A DNA stretch of 61,851 bases from Planctomycetota bacterium (GCA_030748415.1 JASMMA010000001.1:208885-270735), one strand, 5' to 3'; counted from the first letter of the stretch, positions 24,221 through 33,387 are shown. Made by a program: numbers and translations. Notes: generated by a model from the letters alone, not told the origin.

Positions 24221-25518
24221 CGGTTTGCCATCTTGGGGACTTCTCGGCGCGAATGTCCGGTATAGATTTGTCGCGGGCGGGCAATTTTTTGCTCAGGGTC
24301 TCTGAGCATTTCGTCCCAATGGGCAAGCCAGCCCACCATCCGACCAACGGCAAAGAAAACCGTGAACATGGAAGGAGGAAACCCCATTGAGGAGTAGAGG
24401 ATTCCTGAGTAGAAATCTACATTTGGGAACAGTTTTCTTGACACAAAGTAGTCATCTTCTCTCGCAATGGCTTCAAGAGCACGAGCAATTTCGAGGCGGG
24501 GATCGGGTTGACCTGCGTCGAGGACAGACTCCACTAAACCTGATATTACCTTTGCTCGGGGGTCGTAATTTTTATAAACCCGATGACCAAAGCCCATAAG
24601 CCTGCGGTCGCCACACTTACATGCTTCAAGAAAGTCGGGGATGGCTTCTATGGTTCCGATTTCTTCAAGCATTTCCAGAACAGCTTGGTTGGCGCCACCG
24701 TGAAGGGGCCCATGTAGCGCAAAACAACCTGCAGCAACTGCGGAGTATGGGTTTACGTGGCTGCTAGCCACAGCTCGAACAGCATTTGTGGAACAGTTCT
24801 GCTCGTGATCGGCATGGAGGGTAAGTAAGGCGTCCATGGCTCTGGCGAAGGAATCTTCCACCTCAAAGTCTTCTCCTGGATTTGCTAGTAACATCCGGAG
24901 GAAGCTGGCGATGAATCCTTTATCAGGGGAAGCTCCAACTGGAGAGTCGTTTTGAGTGCGTCTCCAGACCAAAGCCGCCAAAGCGGGTGTTTTGGCAAGC
25001 AATCGAATGATTTGGCGTTTACGATTCGCTTCATCCAGAACTTGATCGGCTTCAGGATATTTTGCTCCAAGAGAAGCAAGGCCAGAAGCGAGCATGGTCA
25101 TGGGATGCATATTGTCTGGAAATGCTGCAAACAGCTCGATCATGTCAGCAGGAAGAACAGCTTCTTCTGCAAGCTCTGCTTCAAAGGAAGCCAATTCACT
25201 TTCATTCGGGAGTTCTCCGTTGAGAAGAAGAAAGCAAACTTCAGGATAGGTGGCGGTCTCTGCTAAATCTTCAATGGAGTAACCGCGATAATCCAGAATG
25301 CCCGCCTCTCCGTCAATGAAAGTGATTGCGCTTCGGCAGGAAGCGGTATTCAAAAACGCAGGGTCATAAGAAAGAAGGCCCAAGTCGGTCTGACCTAAAG
25401 GGATTTGCCGCAATTGGGTTGCGCGAAGACAGCCGTCTTCCACATGCAATTCCCACTTTTTTCCAGAGGTGGAATGCTCGATACTTAAGGAGTCGTCAGC
25501 GGGTTGGACGGAAGTCAT
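24217..25518 (-). CDS. gltA: Citrate synthase
   Basis: Condenses acetyl-CoA and oxaloacetate into citrate, the entry step of the TCA cycle. The 433-residue protein is a type II-like bacterial synthase with LHGPLHGGANQAVLEML and the catalytic His segment LMGFGHRVYKNYDPRAK, plus a C-terminal NVDFYSGILY with the catalytic Asp. Two tRNA genes lie 31 bp upstream on the same strand. mdh and sucCD are elsewhere in the window. Confidence 0.96.
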   Translation of the reverse strand: MTSVQPADDSLSIEHSTSGKKWELHVEDGCLRATQLRQIPLGQTDLGLLSYDPAFLNTASCRSAITFIDGEAGILDYRGYSIEDLAETATYPEVCFLLLNGELPNESELASFEAELAEEAVLPADMIELFAAFPDNMHPMTMLASGLASLGAKYPEADQVLDEANRKRQIIRLLAKTPALAALVWRRTQNDSPVGASPDKGFIASFLRMLLANPGEDFEVEDSFARAMDALLTLHADHEQNCSTNAVRAVASSHVNPYSAVAAGCFALHGPLHGGANQAVLEMLEEIGTIEAIPDFLEACKCGDRRLMGFGHRVYKNYDPRAKVISGLVESVLDAGQPDPRLEIARALEAIAREDDYFVSRKLFPNVDFYSGILYSSMGFPPSMFTVFFAVGRMVGWLAHWDEMLRDPEQKIARPRQIYTGHSRREVPKMANR

Positions 25519-25549
25519 GACTGGAGGTGGGGATTAAGGGCGCAAAGAG

Positions 25550-25622
25550 TAGGGGAGGCGGGATTCGAACCCGCGCTGGAGGGATTTTAAGTCCCTTGCC
25601 TCTGCCACTGGGCTACTCCCCC
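25550..25622 (-). tRNA. tRNA with UAA anticodon (Leu), short variable loop
   Basis: On the minus strand a full cloverleaf folds. The acceptor GGGGGAG pairs with CTCCCCT (one G-U at the end), there is a D arm with GCC/GGC, and the anticodon stem is AGGGA/TCCCT around loop CTTAAAA (25585-25591). The anticodon is TAA. The T arm is GCGGG-TTCGAAT-CCCGC. The discriminator is A73 and no CCA is encoded. The anticodon arm equals that of ordinary bacterial tRNA-Leu(UAA), but the variable region is only five bases (CCAGC), so this is a class I shape instead of the long-arm class II shape of normal leucine tRNAs. Identity by anticodon is Leu; actual charging is uncertain. Confidence 0.85.
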
Positions 25623-25663
25623 TTTGTATGCGCTGAAAACGCAAGCTCTGGGCGTTCAGAGGG

Positions 25664-25738
25664 TGGAGCCGGCATCCAGATTCGAACTGGAGAATGATGG
25701 ATTTGCAATCCATTGCCTTACCACTTGGCTATGCCGGC
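25664..25738 (-). tRNA. tRNA-Cys (anticodon GCA)
   Basis: Minus-strand cloverleaf with acceptor GCCGGCA/TGCCGGC, anticodon loop containing GCA in a GGATT/AATCC stem, T loop TTCGAAT, discriminator U73 (a cysteine identity base), and an encoded CCA. It lies 41 bp upstream of the UAA tRNA on the same strand. The Cys-Leu tRNA order recalls the Gly-Cys-Leu cluster of many bacteria. Confidence 0.95.
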
Positions 25739-25794
25739 GTAGATTACCCCCTTGAACCGTGTAATTTAGGTTCGCTGACCTAGAGTGTCCACCC

Positions 25795-26283
25795 TTGCCT
25801 ACAACTTCACTCCTCTTTCTGCTTCTTTGCCTCCTGCCCACCATTGCTTGGAGAGGGCGGGCGGCTTGGATTCTAATAGGAGCCGGTTGCCTTCTCCTTG
25901 CGGCGAGCTTGGGTGACGGAATAACCACTGGGGTTCCTTTTTCCATCGGAACATGCCTTGCTGCATGGCTTCATCACCTTTGGAGTCGCCTTGAGTTTCC
26001 CAGAGTTTGGGCGACCGGCCTTTGGTGGTCTTGGCTCCTTTTCCCGGTTTGGATTCACACCCTTTCTCCTCATCCACGATTAATTGCGTTTTGGCCTGGC
26101 AATCTTATTCAGATTCAGGGCTGGGATCCAATTCGCCTAGAACCTCTTTACACAATTTGGGGATCCCAATCACCCACTCCTCCTAGCACACCTTGGCCTG
26201 TCGTTGCCCTCCAACTCATGCTTTGCGCTAGCTTATACTGGGCCGTTAGGCGGAAGACTTCCTCTTCCTCGAATCAAGATTAG
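25795..26283 (+). CDS. Small polytopic membrane protein
   Basis: Unrecognised 162-residue hydrophobic protein with a TTG start. Four to five hydrophobic segments are visible (about 3-18, 25-45, 52-65, 75-92 and 133-150), with many Trp residues (for example WATGLWWSWLLFPVWIH). A short basic, Ser-rich cytoplasmic tail follows. It lies five bases before the NIL-domain gene, so the two are probably co-transcribed. No family match can be claimed. Confidence 0.6.
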   Translation: MPTTSLLFLLLCLLPTIAWRGRAAWILIGAGCLLLAASLGDGITTGVPFSIGTCLAAWLHHLWSRLEFPRVWATGLWWSWLLFPVWIHTLSPHPRLIAFWPGNLIQIQGWDPIRLEPLYTIWGSQSPTPPSTPWPVVALQLMLCASLYWAVRRKTSSSSNQD

Positions 26284-26288
26284 CAAAC

Positions 26289-26531
26289 ATGAAAAGGCGC
26301 ATCTACTGCACGGTTCCACAGGGCCTCATTAAGGAACCCTTGCTCTTCACCCTTGGGAGTCGCTTCCAGGTAATCCCCAACATTCGGGGGGCCAGTGTGA
26401 CCGAAGAAATCGCCGTATTGACTCTTGAGCTTGAAGGTGATGAAAATTCTGTTGCCGCTGCGGTGGACTACCTTGCAGAGAGCGGGGTTCAGATTGAAGA
26501 GCTGTCTTCTTCCGATGCTGAAGGGAAGTAA
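26289..26531 (+). CDS. NIL-domain small protein
   Basis: An 80-residue protein consisting of a single NIL-like ferredoxin fold. The pattern IYCTVPQGLIKEPLLFTLGSRF, VIPNIRGASV, LTLELEGDENSVAAAVDYL and SGVQIEEL follows the family consensus (hydrophobic-x-eP-i--l---f-v--ni--g, then 'G' and 'yL'). In methionine ABC transporter ATPases (MetN) this domain binds methionine and gives feedback control; stand-alone versions have unknown partners. It is likely co-transcribed with the upstream membrane protein. Confidence 0.75.
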   Translation: MKRRIYCTVPQGLIKEPLLFTLGSRFQVIPNIRGASVTEEIAVLTLELEGDENSVAAAVDYLAESGVQIEELSSSDAEGK

Positions 26532-26552
26532 GCTCCCTTTCTTGACGAATTA

Positions 26553-28262
26553 TTAGTCGTCAAACTCGTCATCAAAATCCCCCAAATCCTGGACAGGTTC
26601 TTCCTTCGGTTTGGAGGTGGTTTTTTTGTCAGCAAAACCGTTCCATTGAGCATCATTGACGCTGAATTTGCTTAACCATTGGTTGTGCCAAATAGCGACG
26701 ACTTTTTTGTCGAAGAGCAGGGCTTCGTTATGTTCTTCAGTTCCAGGCTCGAACTGGTCAGTTGAGGACCAGCCGAAGTTCTTTTGGGCAGCACTCATCT
26801 CTGTGATTCTGAGGTTGAGGCTGCTGCAAACTCCAATGCTGGCTGAATCAGACCAATCTGTTTTCATCATTGCGTTCACAATTGCTGGGAAGGCCGCTCG
26901 CCCAGTTGAGACTAGGCGATTGCCAGCTCGATTGGATTGTGCGCCGGAATCTTCCAAGTAAAGCTCAAGATCTTCCAAAATGTCTGCCCACTCAGAGTCC
27001 GAGCATTGACTCCACTTTGGGAGTGGAGTTACTTGGTCCAATTGAATGAGTGAAGGGTCCGTAACTCCTTGGTATTGGATTTCTTCGCCTGCTTCCGGGA
27101 GTTCAAAGGCAACGCCAGCAGGTTTTGACTTTGGTGCAACTTCTTTTCCTGATGCCTCTTCAGGGGCAGAACCTTGAGAACTTTCAGGTAGAGGTGTTTC
27201 TGAAGGAGTGCTGGATTCAGCTGAATCGCTCTCGTCAGGAGTTAGAGGCTCTTTGGCGTCGGATGTGGCGTCGGATGTCTCTGTGGGAATGTTCTCCTCG
27301 AGGGGAATTTGAGCAGCGGTGACTGGGGCGGGGTTGGCAGGCTCCTGCTGATTAATCCACCAAAGTCCAAATCCAGCACCACCCAAAACAAGAGCAGCTG
27401 TAATCGTTAACCAAGCTGGGACGCCCTTTTTGGGATGGGGATGCTCGCGTGGTTTTTGGCGGCTCTTTCTGGAATTTCTGGGCTCCGCCTTCTTGGAAGT
27501 GCGAGGAGATTTCTCTTGGCGGGGGTTGCGCCGTTGGGGGCTGGCGTCGGGCACTCCGGCGTGGGGACTCTTCTTTGACTTGGCGGACTCCCTTTTGGCC
27601 CTAGCGGCGGCAAGGATTTCTGAAGCTCGGCTCGCAGGTGGTTCTTCGGCTTGTGGGGACTTGGCTGGATTGGGTGAGGGGTCCGATGGAGCGGACTTTC
27701 TTTTGGCCTTTAATTCAGCTAATAGCTCGGCACCTGTTTTCTTTTTGGGAGGAGGTACTTCCTCAGCCTTTTTGGATGGTGGTCTTACAGCTTTACGGTC
27801 AACCTTGGCGGCTTTACCCGGGCGAGCTTTTTTTGGGGGCGCAGGTGAGAGCGGGCGGGCTTGAACGGATGGGGGCTCCTCATCGAAAGCGCTTGTTTCG
27901 TCCACAAGGTCAATGACTTCAACCACGGGCTCCTCTTCAGCCACGGGCTCCTTTTCAGCCACGGGCTCCTTTTCAACCACGGGCTCCTCTTCAACCACGG
28001 GCTCCTCTTCAACCACGGGCTCTTCTTCAACCACGGGCTCTTCTTCAACCACGGGCTCTTCTTCAACCACGGGCTCTTCTTCAACCACGGGCTCTTCGCT
28101 GGCAACTGGGGCTGCAAGTGGGGTCACGTCCCCTTCTTCAAGGGGAGGTATCTCAACCACACCACCGCATTTGCGGCACTTAACTCTGGAATGGGTAAAG
28201 GATGGGGGAATATTGCCATATTGTGCTTGGCAAGATGTACAGGTTCCAATTCGGTCGCTCAT
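26553..28262 (-). CDS. Zinc-ribbon, EEPVVE-repeat single-pass membrane protein
   Basis: 569 residues. An N-terminal zinc ribbon (CTSCQAQYG... CRKCG, residues about 8-36) is followed by ten copies of a six-residue acidic repeat (mostly EEPVVE, residues about 55-115). A long Lys/Arg/Ser/Pro-rich region with further low-complexity sequence comes next. One membrane segment (about 286-306, [20 protein letters not shown]) precedes a Ser/Pro/Glu-rich linker and a C-terminal globular domain (about 410-545). The globular domain begins [16 protein letters not shown], which looks like a HEAT-type helix, and ends acidic (DDEFDD). The zinc ribbon should be cytoplasmic and the globular domain periplasmic. 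It lies downstream of a similar gene. Function unknown. Confidence 0.8.
   Translation of the reverse strand: MSDRIGTCTSCQAQYGNIPPSFTHSRVKCRKCGGVVEIPPLEEGDVTPLAAPVASEEPVVEEEPVVEEEPVVEEEPVVEEEPVVEEEPVVEEEPVVEKEPVAEKEPVAEEEPVVEVIDLVDETSAFDEEPPSVQARPLSPAPPKKARPGKAAKVDRKAVRPPSKKAEEVPPPKKKTGAELLAELKAKRKSAPSDPSPNPAKSPQAEEPPASRASEILAAARAKRESAKSKKSPHAGVPDASPQRRNPRQEKSPRTSKKAEPRNSRKSRQKPREHPHPKKGVPAWLTITAALVLGGAGFGLWWINQQEPANPAPVTAAQIPLEENIPTETSDATSDAKEPLTPDESDSAESSTPSETPLPESSQGSAPEEASGKEVAPKSKPAGVAFELPEAGEEIQYQGVTDPSLIQLDQVTPLPKWSQCSDSEWADILEDLELYLEDSGAQSNRAGNRLVSTGRAAFPAIVNAMMKTDWSDSASIGVCSSLNLRITEMSAAQKNFGWSSTDQFEPGTEEHNEALLFDKKVVAIWHNQWLSKFSVNDAQWNGFADKKTTSKPKEEPVQDLGDFDDEFDD
27920..28099 (-). repeat. 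Ten 18-bp tandem repeats (EEPVVE codons)
   Basis: On the plus strand ten copies of an 18-bp unit of the form aaccacgggctcttcttc run without a break, differing mainly at silent or near-silent positions (ctcctct or ctcttct, aacc or agcc). Five adjacent copies at the 3' side are nearly identical, suggesting recent expansion. The repeat codes for the acidic region of the zinc-ribbon membrane protein. The unit is a multiple of three, so copy-number changes keep the frame. Confidence 0.95.
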
Positions 28263-28301
28263 GATGAATCCACAAAGGGGGGTCTTATTCTAGCCCATTT
28301 C

Positions 28302-29570
28302 CTAGCGGTTGTTACTCCTCTTCCCTCCGCGGCGGCGGGGAGGGGGCGGAAAGTTTGCCTCTTTTTTCCACAAATCCCATTTTTTACCCCAAACCTTCCA
28401 CCAAGTGAACCAGGAACCAAGGACCTCATTTTGTCGATCTTGGAGCCCGAGTTTTCCACCGGTGCCAAGGGCGCGCATGGGGAGAGTCGAAATGCGGTGG
28501 GTCAGGGCTTGAAGGAGGCCATCAATGGCAGCGACTTCCATGAGCCGGCTTTCGCTTCCATCCAGAGGTGTTTCGACTAGGCGGTTTAGAAGAATGGGAA
28601 TGGGCTTGTTTTCCCAGAAGATTAAGTCTTTTTTGGCAATTCGGGATTCAAGTCCACCATCTTGGAGGGCAGCCTCGATAAGGGGGCTGAGTTCTGCAAG
28701 CTCTGAAGGGGTGGTTCCCTTTACAAGTTCTACCTTTTCAATTTTGCCACGGAATATGCGGCCACCCAACTCGTCTTGGACATAGACCTTATCCTCTTTT
28801 TTCTCCTCTTTCTCGATAATGATGGGGTCAGGTTTTGGAGCAACTGGAGGGAGTATGGTTTCAATATTCGAGATTCTCCAGTCATCGTTTTCCTGCACAA
28901 AATTGAAAATCCATCGAGTATCAGGATTTTCCTGGAGCCTGATTTCAATTCGCAGGGGAGTCAATTCAGGTTCTAAGTAGAAAACATCATCGAAGTCGCC
29001 CCCTGCAAATTCTTGCATAAGTGGGTTGGCGGCAAAGTTGAAAAGAAATGTTTCTTTCCAAAGGCGGATTTCGTCATTGGGCAAGAGGTTAAAGATTCTT
29101 TGGTCGGATGGATTTTCTAGTTGGTACCAAGATGGGATATGAAGTTGGCGCTCGAGAGAGGGATAATTCTTTGCAACAATAGTTTTTATTAAAAAACGAA
29201 CTCGCTTCATTGCGGGATGTTCACGAGCAACAACTTGAGCGGGCGCACTTGGGTCTGATGGAGCGTCTACCACCAGAAGCGCTTCGTCACGGTTGGCAGG
29301 TTGGGGAGGGTCGGGATAATAGAACCAAATCGCCCCTGCAACCAGAAAAGCGATACACCCGAGGAGGATTGGAAGGCTGGAAGACTGTTTGGGCCTTGGA
29401 CGAGAAGCTCTCGACCGTGATTGGTTTGTTGGTAAGGGCTCCTCGAAGGCAGGAGCCTCGGGTTCACAAAGAAAGGGTTCTGAACACTTGGGGCACCGGA
29501 CCTTAGAATGAAGGAGTTCATCCGGGATTTTCAAGCGAGCTTGGCAATTCGGGCAGCGGGAGTGAGCCAT
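28302..29570 (-). CDS. Zinc-ribbon single-pass membrane protein
   Basis: 422 residues when read from the ATG at 29570, chosen because it places the zinc ribbon (CPNCQARLKIP... CPKCSEPF) at residues 5-35, matching the neighbouring paralogue. One membrane helix follows at about 66-86 (PILLGCIAFLVAGAIWFYY). The rest (about 120-400) is a folded, probably periplasmic region with a Glu/Lys linker (EKEEKKEDKVYV), then a segment resembling a HEAT-type repeat and a Trp-rich end (SWFTWWKVWGKKWDLW). It diverges from uvrB. Same architecture as the 26553-28262 gene; function unknown. Confidence 0.75.
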   Translation of the reverse strand: MAHSRCPNCQARLKIPDELLHSKVRCPKCSEPFLCEPEAPAFEEPLPTNQSRSRASRPRPKQSSSLPILLGCIAFLVAGAIWFYYPDPPQPANRDEALLVVDAPSDPSAPAQVVAREHPAMKRVRFLIKTIVAKNYPSLERQLHIPSWYQLENPSDQRIFNLLPNDEIRLWKETFLFNFAANPLMQEFAGGDFDDVFYLEPELTPLRIEIRLQENPDTRWIFNFVQENDDWRISNIETILPPVAPKPDPIIIEKEEKKEDKVYVQDELGGRIFRGKIEKVELVKGTTPSELAELSPLIEAALQDGGLESRIAKKDLIFWENKPIPILLNRLVETPLDGSESRLMEVAAIDGLLQALTHRISTLPMRALGTGGKLGLQDRQNEVLGSWFTWWKVWGKKWDLWKKEANFPPPPRRRGGKRSNNR

Positions 29571-29607
29571 TGGTCCCAAGGATAGCCTCTTTTCCGCAGG
29601 AGTAACG
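29571..29607. promoter_or_regulatory. Short divergent gap, zinc-ribbon gene and uvrB
   Basis: Only 37 bp separate the two divergent starts, so promoters for one or both genes must overlap coding sequence. No LexA-type (SOS) operator palindrome can be recognised by eye. Confidence 0.35.
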
Positions 29608-31584
29608 ATGTCGGCCAACTTTCAACTCAGAAGTAACTTCAAACCGCGTGGGGACCAACCTGGCGCGATTCAAACTCTCGTTGACGGGTTTTCACATCCA
29701 AGCGCCCGCCAGGTGCTTCTCGGTGTGACTGGATCTGGAAAGACTTTTACTGTTGCCAATGTCATCCAGGAACTCCAGGTTCCCACATTGGTGATTGCTC
29801 CAAATAAGACTCTCGCTGGACAGCTATATACGGAGTTCTGCGAGCTTTTCCCTGAAAACGCAGTTGAGTTTTTTGTTTCCTATTACGATTACTACCAACC
29901 CGAGGCATATCTTCCATCTTCTGATACATACATCGAGAAAGACGCTCGAATTAACGAGAAGATTGACAGAATGCGAAACTCAGCAACGGTGAGTCTTCTT
30001 CATCGAAAAGATGTAATCGTAGTCGCAAGTGTTTCCTCTATCTATGGTCTAGGTGACCCTGAAAATTATCGGAGTTTGGCTCTTAATCTTCAGGTTGGAG
30101 AGGAATTGTCCCGCGAAGAACTTCTTCGAGGCTTAGTTCGAACCCAACACCGCCGAGTTGAGCAAGACTTTCGCCCGGGCTCTTTTCGAGTGCGGGGTAA
30201 TTGCGTGGAAATCTGGCCCATTCAGGAGGAGGATAATCTCCTATCTGTTGAATTAAATCAGAATCGAATTGAATCTCTTCTTTTTTGTGATTCTCTTTCG
30301 GGAGAAATCCTTAGCCACACAGAATCTGTAAATATTTTCCCAGTAGGTCACTATGTCCAACCGGAAGAAAAGCTGCCTCGTGCACTGCAGACAATTCGGA
30401 AGGAGTGCGAAGAGCGAGTTCGGGAATTATTGTTGAAGGGGAAAGGACTTGAGGCCGAGAGATTACAACGACGGGTCTTCGCTGATTTAGATGAGATGGA
30501 AGAGCTCGGGATTTGTCACGGGATTGAGAATTATGCAAGGCATTTGGAAGGTCGTGTTCCTGGCCAACCCCCATTTACTCTGCTAAATTATTTCCCTCAA
30601 GATTTTTTATGTGTAATGGATGAAAGCCATGTCTCCTTGCCTCAACTTTACGGGATGGTACGAGGGGATAGTTCGCGGAAGAAAAATTTGATTGAACATG
30701 GTTTTCGATTGCCTTCAGCCCTCGACAATAGGCCTTTGGGAGAACCCGAATTAGAGGGGCTTCTTCGACGCGTCCTCTATGTTTCTGCAACACCCACTGA
30801 CCGAGAGAAAGGGTTGGCAAACCATAAAATCGCCGAGCAAATTGTTCGACCAACAGGTCTGCTAGAGCCCCTTTGCGAAATCCGATCTGCTACCGGTCAA
30901 GTTGAGGATGCCCTCCATCAGTGTCGCTTAGAGGTGAAGAAAGAGAATCGTGTTCTTGTGACCACTCTGACCAAGCGAAGTGCAGAAGACTTGACCGAAT
31001 TTCTCCAGGAGAGTGGACTCAAGGCACGCTATCTGCATTCTGATATTGATACGCTTGAAAGAGCTGCTCTGCTCCGTGACCTTCGAATTGGAGTCTATGA
31101 CATCCTTGTTGGGATTAACCTGCTGAGGGAGGGTTTGGATCTCCCGGAGGTCTCTCTCGTACTTGTTTTGGATGCTGATCGTGAGGGTTTCCTTCGCTCA
31201 GAGACATCTTTGACTCAAACCTGTGGTCGCGCTGCTAGGCATCTTGACGGGCGAGTTATCTTTTATGCCGACAAGGAAACCAAGTCTATTAAAAACACCA
31301 TTAAGGAAGCAAAACGTCGTCGCAAGATTCAAGAAGAGCATAACCGGATTCACGGCATCACGCCGGCTTCTGTAAATAAAAAAATCGCAGCGCTCTTTGG
31401 AGAAAAAGACTCCCAAGTTGATAGCCTGGACGAAATTCAGGATTTCTCGGCCTTGGCCGAAAAGAAGAAAAGCATCCAAAAGGAAATGCTTGCAGCTGCA
31501 GGTGATTTGGACTTTGAGAACGCAATTCACCTTCGTGACGAATTGCGTCGCCTTGAAGCACTTGAATTGGATTTAAGAGGATGA
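29608..31584 (+). CDS. uvrB: UvrABC system protein B
   Basis: Damage-verifying helicase of nucleotide excision repair. The 658-residue protein has Walker A GVTGSGKTFTVANV (about 39-52), the beta-hairpin region YYDYYQPEAYLPSSDTYIEKDA, the DEAD-like motif VMDESH, the C-terminal helicase motifs (LREGLDLPEVSLVLVLDADREGFLRSETSLTQTCGRAARH) and the UVR domain at the end (EKKKSIQKEMLAAAGDLDFENAIHLRDELRRLE). Length is standard. The stop overlaps the uvrC start by four bases. Confidence 0.97.
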   Translation: MSANFQLRSNFKPRGDQPGAIQTLVDGFSHPSARQVLLGVTGSGKTFTVANVIQELQVPTLVIAPNKTLAGQLYTEFCELFPENAVEFFVSYYDYYQPEAYLPSSDTYIEKDARINEKIDRMRNSATVSLLHRKDVIVVASVSSIYGLGDPENYRSLALNLQVGEELSREELLRGLVRTQHRRVEQDFRPGSFRVRGNCVEIWPIQEEDNLLSVELNQNRIESLLFCDSLSGEILSHTESVNIFPVGHYVQPEEKLPRALQTIRKECEERVRELLLKGKGLEAERLQRRVFADLDEMEELGICHGIENYARHLEGRVPGQPPFTLLNYFPQDFLCVMDESHVSLPQLYGMVRGDSSRKKNLIEHGFRLPSALDNRPLGEPELEGLLRRVLYVSATPTDREKGLANHKIAEQIVRPTGLLEPLCEIRSATGQVEDALHQCRLEVKKENRVLVTTLTKRSAEDLTEFLQESGLKARYLHSDIDTLERAALLRDLRIGVYDILVGINLLREGLDLPEVSLVLVLDADREGFLRSETSLTQTCGRAARHLDGRVIFYADKETKSIKNTIKEAKRRRKIQEEHNRIHGITPASVNKKIAALFGEKDSQVDSLDEIQDFSALAEKKKSIQKEMLAAAGDLDFENAIHLRDELRRLEALELDLRG

Positions 31585-33383
31585 GCAGCACCTTTTTAGA
31601 GCAACTTAAATGTGCCCCTTTGCGCCCCGGCTGTTATTTGTTTAGAGATCAGGCTGGCCGCGTTCTCTATATCGGAAAGGCTCGCCTTCTTAGGAACCGT
31701 GTTCAGGTGTATCGACGGGCCGGCGCTGATGGCCGCGCTCGGCTTTCAGATTTGTTGTCGGTTGCTTGGGCCGCAGAATTTTTTGTTACTGATACCGAAA
31801 AGGAGGCCGTTATTTTGGAAGAACGATTGGTGAAAAAACACCAACCACCATTAAATGTGCTCCTGAAAGATGACAAATCATTTTTACATCTTCAACTTGA
31901 AACCCACAAAGAATGGCCCAAGCTTAGTCTGGCGAGGCATAAGCAAAAGGGGAAGGGGGAATTTTTTGGTCCCTATCCGAGCGCGGTTTCGGCAAGGAGG
32001 GCAAAACGGCTTTTGATGCAAGCCTTTGGTCTAAGGGATTGCACGGACCACACTTTGAACAACCGTAGCAGGGCCTGCCTTAAGCATTCGATAGGGATGT
32101 GTTTGGGACCATGTGTGGGGCTCGTAACGAAGGAAGACTATGCTGAAGCTCTTGATGGTGCTCGCGATGTACTAACAGGCAATGTGGGAGACCGTGTTGC
32201 CGAAGAAACCTTGGCCATGCGCAACGCTTCGCAAAGTCAGGACTATGAGAACGCGCTTCGTTCAAGGAACCGCATCCAAGCACTTTCGGCTTTGCAAGAA
32301 AAACAAAAAGTTAGCTTAAATAGTGCCGAAGATTTTGATGCCCTGGGCCTCGATGAGCGAGGCTGGTTTGCACTCTTGCAATATCGAGATGGGGCGTGGG
32401 TCGGCACTCGGCGTGGACGCGTATCTTTGTGGGTGAGTCGGAAAGATGCCATTCGCCAAGCTCTTGTTGCTCTTTATTCCCCCAAAGAAGAGCCTATACC
32501 TCCCACGGTATTGTTGCCCGAAATGCCGGAAGAATATGAAGAGTGGCTTCAGAGTATGGCCCCGTATTCGAAGTTTAAACCAAAGCTAAAAGTGCCTCAG
32601 CGAGGTGAAAAACGAGCATTGCTGAGAATGGCGGAGAGCAACGCCCGTGCAATTGCTGGAGAAGTTCAAGGGGAGTCTTGGCCTCAGCTTGCAATTCGGC
32701 TTGGTGAAATCATGAAGTGTCCGCCACCAGCCGTTGTTGATTGCATCGACATTAGCCATCTACAGGGCCATGCGCGAGTTGCGTCAAAAGTCCGCTTTGT
32801 CGAAGGAAGCCCCGAGCCATTGAGCTACCGGCGGTATTTGGTAGGCGGGGGAGTTGGGAATGATGATTACGAGGCTATGCGGGAAGTTGTGGGCCGTGTC
32901 TCAAAGAGTCGAGAACGGGATGGGCTTCCAGACTTGTTAGTTTTGGACGGGGGCCGCCTTCAACTCAATGCTGGTCTAAAAGTCTTCGGGCCCTTAGATA
33001 ATCAAATCCAAATCGTGGGGCTGGCGAAAGCAAGGAAGGGGAAAGGTCCAGTTGCAGCCGAAGAGCGGGTTTTTCTTCCCGGTCTTGACAACCCATTGAT
33101 TTTGGAGCCCGGAAGCCCTGCCCGGTTATTTTTGGAGAAAATCCGAGACGAAGCGCACCGTTTTGCCATTCAGTACCATCGAAACCGCCGTGAGAACCTC
33201 CGACTAGTACTCGAACAAGTTCCAGGAATAGGGCCTGCAAAACGGAAGGCATTGCTGAACGCCTATGAAGGGAAATTGCAGGCGATCCGTGATGCTCCCT
33301 TGCAGGATATTGCGGATCTTCCCGGGTTCCATGAATCCTTGGCCGAAGCGGTCCAGATTCATCTGAAGGATATTCTTCCGTGA
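31581..33383 (+). CDS. uvrC: UvrABC system protein C
   Basis: Endonuclease that makes both incisions in nucleotide excision repair. The 600-residue protein has the GIY-YIG domain (GCYLFRDQAGRVLYIGKARLLRNRV, about 18-42), a cysteine-bearing CLKHSIGMCLGPC segment, a UVR motif (about 200-235), the RNase H-like nuclease with VVDCIDISHLQGHARVASKVRF and LLVLDGGRLQLNAGL, and C-terminal HhH motifs (VPGIGPAKRKALLNAY). The ATG overlaps uvrB by four bases, so UvrB and UvrC are probably produced together. The 3' end meets the convergent xer gene with four bases between. Confidence 0.96.
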   Translation: MSSTFLEQLKCAPLRPGCYLFRDQAGRVLYIGKARLLRNRVQVYRRAGADGRARLSDLLSVAWAAEFFVTDTEKEAVILEERLVKKHQPPLNVLLKDDKSFLHLQLETHKEWPKLSLARHKQKGKGEFFGPYPSAVSARRAKRLLMQAFGLRDCTDHTLNNRSRACLKHSIGMCLGPCVGLVTKEDYAEALDGARDVLTGNVGDRVAEETLAMRNASQSQDYENALRSRNRIQALSALQEKQKVSLNSAEDFDALGLDERGWFALLQYRDGAWVGTRRGRVSLWVSRKDAIRQALVALYSPKEEPIPPTVLLPEMPEEYEEWLQSMAPYSKFKPKLKVPQRGEKRALLRMAESNARAIAGEVQGESWPQLAIRLGEIMKCPPPAVVDCIDISHLQGHARVASKVRFVEGSPEPLSYRRYLVGGGVGNDDYEAMREVVGRVSKSRERDGLPDLLVLDGGRLQLNAGLKVFGPLDNQIQIVGLAKARKGKGPVAAEERVFLPGLDNPLILEPGSPARLFLEKIRDEAHRFAIQYHRNRRENLRLVLEQVPGIGPAKRKALLNAYEGKLQAIRDAPLQDIADLPGFHESLAEAVQIHLKDILP

Positions 33384-33387
33384 GCGG

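Noticed and set aside
27920..28099. CRISPR-like array
   Set aside because: The 18-bp units have no spacers and encode an in-frame peptide repeat, so this is a coding tandem repeat.
27861..28580. 239-residue plus-strand open frame opposite the zinc-ribbon membrane protein
   Set aside because: It reads the 18-bp repeats in another frame (HGLLFN-type repeats) and has no protein-like features outside them; the minus-strand gene has a zinc ribbon, membrane helix and start that make sense.
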